Positions 6,095 through 8,210 of a stretch of DNA of 8,210 nt are shown in pieces. Both the position numbers and the translations under genes were made by a program. Below the pieces are notes generated by a model that was not told the origin of the DNA, made no database searches, and was given only the letters and a program-made list of their open reading frames with translations. The stretch spans positions 134,842-143,051 of the forward strand of contig NZ_KL585381.1 of assembly GCF_000721935.1 (NCBI RefSeq), in the 5' to 3' direction. The stretch comes from Streptomyces sp. NRRL WC-3549. Its GTDB lineage: Bacteria > Actinomycetota > Actinomycetes > Streptomycetales > Streptomycetaceae. Position 1 is the stretch's first letter; every line of letters begins with the position of its first letter.

Positions 6095-6100
6095 TGAGGG

Positions 6101-7378
6101 GTGATTGACCTTCGCCTGCTCCGTGAGGACCCCGACCGTGTTCGCGCCTCCCAGCGCGCCCGTGGAGAGGACGTCGCGCTCGTCGACGCCCTGCTCTCCG
6201 CCGACGAGCTGCGCAGGTCGTCCGGCGTCCGCTTCGACGAACTCCGCTCCGAGCAGAAGTCGCTCGGCAAGCTGATCCCCAAGGCCACCCCCGAGGAGCG
6301 CACCGAGCTCCTGAAGAAGGCCGACCAGCTGAAGACCGAGGTGAAGGCGGCCGACGCGGCCCGGGACGAGGCCGACGCCGAGGCCAAGCGGTTGCTCCTC
6401 CTGCTCGGCAACCTCGTCCACGAGGACGTACCGGTCGGTGGCGAGGAGGACTTCGTCGTCCTGGAGACACACGGCACGATCCGTGACTTCGGTGCCGAGG
6501 GCTTCGAGCCCAAGGACCACCTGGAGCTCGGCGAGGCGCTCGGCGCCATCGACATGGAGCGCGGCGCCAAGGTGTCCGGTTCGCGCTTCTACTACCTGAC
6601 GGGTGTCGGCGCGCTCCTGGAGCTCGCCCTGGTCAACGCCGCCATCGCGCAGGCGACCGAGGCCGGTTTCGTCCCGATGCTGACGCCGGCGCTGGTGCGT
6701 CCCCGCGCCATGGAGGGCACGGGCTTCCTGGGCCAGGCCGCGGAGAACGTGTACCACCTGGAGAAGGACGACTACTACCTGGTCGGCACCTCCGAGGTCC
6801 CGCTCGCGGCGTACCACATGGACGAGATCATCGACGCCGACAAGCTGCCGCTGCGGTACGCCGGTTTCTCGCCGTGCTTCCGCCGCGAGGCCGGTACGTA
6901 CGGCAAGGACACCCGGGGCATCTTCCGCGTCCACCAGTTCGACAAGGTCGAGATGTTCTCGTACGTCGACCCGGCGGACGCCGAGGCCGAGCACCGCAGG
7001 CTCCTGGACTGGGAGAAGCAGTGGCTCACCGCGCTGGAGCTGCCGTTCCAGGTGATCGACGTCGCCACCGGTGACCTCGGCGCCTCGGCCTCCCGCAAGT
7101 TCGACTGCGAGGCGTGGATCCCCACCCAGGGCAAGTACCGCGAGCTGACGTCCGCGTCGAACTGCGACGGCTTCCAGGCCCGCCGGCTCTCGGTCCGCAT
7201 GCGCGACGGGAAGAAGGTGCAGCCGCTCGCCACGCTGAACGGCACCCTCTGCGCCGTGCCGCGCACGATCGTGGCGATCCTGGAGAACCACCAGCTGGCC
7301 GACGGCTCGGTGCGGGTACCGGAGGTCCTCCGGCCGTACCTGGGCGGCCGCGAGGTCCTGGAGCCGGTCTCCCAGTGA
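6101..7378 (+). CDS. serS: Seryl-tRNA synthetase
   Basis: This 425-residue class II synthetase charges tRNA-Ser (and tRNA-Sec where present) with serine. The start is a GTG giving [10 protein letters not shown], the usual N-terminus of bacterial SerRS. Residues about 30–100 form the long antiparallel coiled-coil arm that contacts the variable arm of tRNA-Ser (rich in Glu, Lys, Ala and Leu). The catalytic core follows: motif 1 around [10 protein letters not shown], the TSEVPL serine-site segment, motif 2 with Phe260-Arg-Arg-Glu263 and the [12 protein letters not shown] strand, TSASNC, and motif 3 with LNGTL (379–383) and Arg388. All expected elements are present and the length is normal. A -10 box six bases upstream indicates a leaderless mRNA. 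The stop overlaps the HAD gene start by 4 nt, so the two are one transcription unit. No T-box leader is seen. Confidence 0.98.
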   Translation: MIDLRLLREDPDRVRASQRARGEDVALVDALLSADELRRSSGVRFDELRSEQKSLGKLIPKATPEERTELLKKADQLKTEVKAADAARDEADAEAKRLLLLLGNLVHEDVPVGGEEDFVVLETHGTIRDFGAEGFEPKDHLELGEALGAIDMERGAKVSGSRFYYLTGVGALLELALVNAAIAQATEAGFVPMLTPALVRPRAMEGTGFLGQAAENVYHLEKDDYYLVGTSEVPLAAYHMDEIIDADKLPLRYAGFSPCFRREAGTYGKDTRGIFRVHQFDKVEMFSYVDPADAEAEHRRLLDWEKQWLTALELPFQVIDVATGDLGASASRKFDCEAWIPTQGKYRELTSASNCDGFQARRLSVRMRDGKKVQPLATLNGTLCAVPRTIVAILENHQLADGSVRVPEVLRPYLGGREVLEPVSQ

Positions 7379-8190
7379 ATTTCCCCTACAAGCTCGTCGC
7401 GACCGACCTGGACGGCACGCTGCTCCGTGACGACCACACGGTCTCCGGTCGCACCCGTGAGGCGCTGGCCGCGGTGACCGCGGCCGGTGCCGCGCACATC
7501 GTCGTCACCGGCCGCGCCGTTCCCTGGACCAAGCACATCCTGGACGACCTGGGGTACGACGGTCTGGCGGTGTGCGGTCAGGGTGCGCAGGTCTACCACG
7601 CCGGAGAGCACCGGCTGCTGACCTCCCTGACCCTGGACCGCCGACTGGCCGGGCTCGCGCTGTCCCGGATCGAGGCGGAGGTCGGCCCCCTGGCGCTGGC
7701 CGCGAGCCGTGACGGCCTCGACGGCGAGGTGCTGGTCGGTCCCGGCTACCGGGTACAGGAGGGGCCGCTGCCGGCCCTCTTCGTGGACGACCCCGCCGAG
7801 ATGTGGTCCGCCCCGCTGAACAAGGTCTACGTCCAGCATCCGGAGCTGAGCGACGACGCCCTGGCCAAGGCCGCCCGGGAGGCGGTCGGCAGCCTGGTGG
7901 ACGTGGTGATGGCGGGCCCGGGCGTGGTCGAAATCCTGCCCCTGGGCCTGAGCAAGGCGACCGGTCTCTCGCTGGCCGCCCGCCGCCTGGGACTGAAGGC
8001 CGCGGACACGCTGGCCTTCGGTGACATGCCGAACGACATACCCATGTTCGGCTGGGCCCGGCACGGCGTGGCCATGGCCAACGCCCACGAGGAGCTGAAG
8101 GCCGTGGCCCACCAGGTCACCGCGTCCAACGAGGACGACGGCATCGCCGTGGTGCTGGAGGACCTGCTCCGGACGCCGCCCCGCCGGTGA
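7375..8190 (+). CDS. Cof-type HAD-IIB family hydrolase
   Basis: This is a haloacid dehalogenase-like phosphatase of 271 residues. The GTG start (7375) overlaps the serS stop as GTGA, indicating translational coupling. Motif I is DLDGTLL with nucleophile Asp11 and acid/base Asp13. Motif II is the Thr45 of VVTGR. Motif III is Lys194 in LSKATGL. Motif IV is GDMPND with Asp217 and Asp221 for Mg2+. The C2-type cap lies between motifs II and III, and the end [11 protein letters not shown] is typical of the Cof/YidA group. Members dephosphorylate small phosphorylated metabolites (sugar phosphates, nucleotides, cofactors), but the substrate cannot be read from sequence. The link to serS is positional only. 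Longer in-frame upstream extension inside serS is rejected because motif I sits right after the GTG. Confidence 0.93.
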   Translation: MNFPYKLVATDLDGTLLRDDHTVSGRTREALAAVTAAGAAHIVVTGRAVPWTKHILDDLGYDGLAVCGQGAQVYHAGEHRLLTSLTLDRRLAGLALSRIEAEVGPLALAASRDGLDGEVLVGPGYRVQEGPLPALFVDDPAEMWSAPLNKVYVQHPELSDDALAKAAREAVGSLVDVVMAGPGVVEILPLGLSKATGLSLAARRLGLKAADTLAFGDMPNDIPMFGWARHGVAMANAHEELKAVAHQVTASNEDDGIAVVLEDLLRTPPRR

Positions 8191-8197
8191 GGCGGGG
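8179..8197 (+). terminator. Hairpin spanning the end of the HAD gene
   Basis: CCCCGCC at 8179–8185 pairs with GGCGGGG at 8191–8197 around a 5-base loop that contains the TGA stop codon. The following bases are only weakly T-rich. It is a plausible terminator of the serS–HAD unit, cut close by the window end. Confidence 0.45.
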
Positions 8198-8210
8198 GCC
8201 GGTTCCGTCT

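Larger units (their letters stand above)
5443..6100. other. 658-bp gene-poor region between pheA and serS
   Basis: No convincing gene is seen on either strand: the open frames here lack Streptomyces codon bias and have no family signature. The middle (about 5580–5830) is visibly richer in A+T than the flanking genes. The region holds a hairpin right after pheA (5444–5461), five DnaA-box-like sequences in two groups (5545–5577 and 5777–5840), a short palindrome GTTGATCAAC (5670–5679), a tandem 9-bp repeat (6022–6039) and the serS promoter (6089–6094). Stretches 5608–5776 and 5841–5940 hold nothing else I can name. Confidence 0.75.

Noticed and set aside
5443..6100. Possible oriC because of the DnaA boxes
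   Set aside because: Streptomyces oriC has many more boxes and lies between dnaA and dnaN; here the neighbours are pheA and serS and no AT-rich unwinding element is evident.
6022..6100. T-box or other riboswitch upstream of serS
   Set aside because: No T-box sequence, specifier loop or antiterminator is visible, and the -10 box next to the start codon leaves no leader.
5987..8112. Long minus-strand frames opposite serS and the HAD gene
   Set aside because: They mirror plus-strand codon bias. serS and HAD motifs are complete on the plus strand and no family signature is seen on the minus.
1..8210. TTA (bldA-dependent) codons in the main genes
   Set aside because: No in-frame TTA was seen in any of the recognised genes when scanned by eye.

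Overview
The window is very GC-rich with strongly GC-biased third codon positions, GTG starts, 4-nt start/stop overlaps and a leaderless-looking promoter style. Together with the gene set (sco–ecuC–copCD–dtpA, then pheA and serS plus a HAD gene), this points to the central chromosome of a Streptomyces or a very close relative. No insertion sequence, phage gene, CRISPR array or rRNA/tRNA gene was found. All recognised genes lie on the + strand.

Layout: (1) Positions 1–4449 hold a tightly packed extracytoplasmic copper and haem-enzyme operon. It contains a Sco-type copper chaperone lipoprotein (5' end outside the window), a PCuAC-type lipoprotein (ECuC), a CopC–CopD–YtkA fusion membrane protein and a Tat-exported DyP-type peroxidase (DtpA). 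The genes overlap by 4 nt or are 5–14 nt apart. From work on the S. lividans counterparts, this set is expected to deliver copper to cytochrome c oxidase and to the radical copper oxidase GlxA at the cell surface, and so to affect morphogenesis. (2) Positions 4507–5442 hold pheA, prephenate dehydratase with an ACT domain, with its own leaderless-type promoter. (3) Positions 5443–6100 are a 658-bp gene-poor region. It carries a hairpin after pheA, five DnaA-box-like sequences (three perfect, two with one mismatch), a tandem 9-bp repeat and the serS promoter. (4) Positions 6101–8190 hold serS and a translationally coupled Cof-type HAD hydrolase, ending in a hairpin.

The most notable content is not the genes but two chromosome-maintenance signals placed among them. 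One is a 16-bp near-perfect parS site (ParB-binding centromere-like site) inside the dtpA coding sequence. Its only departure from the consensus falls on the middle base of a conserved glycine codon. The other is a DnaA-box cluster between pheA and serS, likely equivalent to one of the oriC-flanking DnaA-titrating clusters described in S. coelicolor. Together they suggest that the window lies near oriC and that this metabolic segment also carries information for replication control and segregation.
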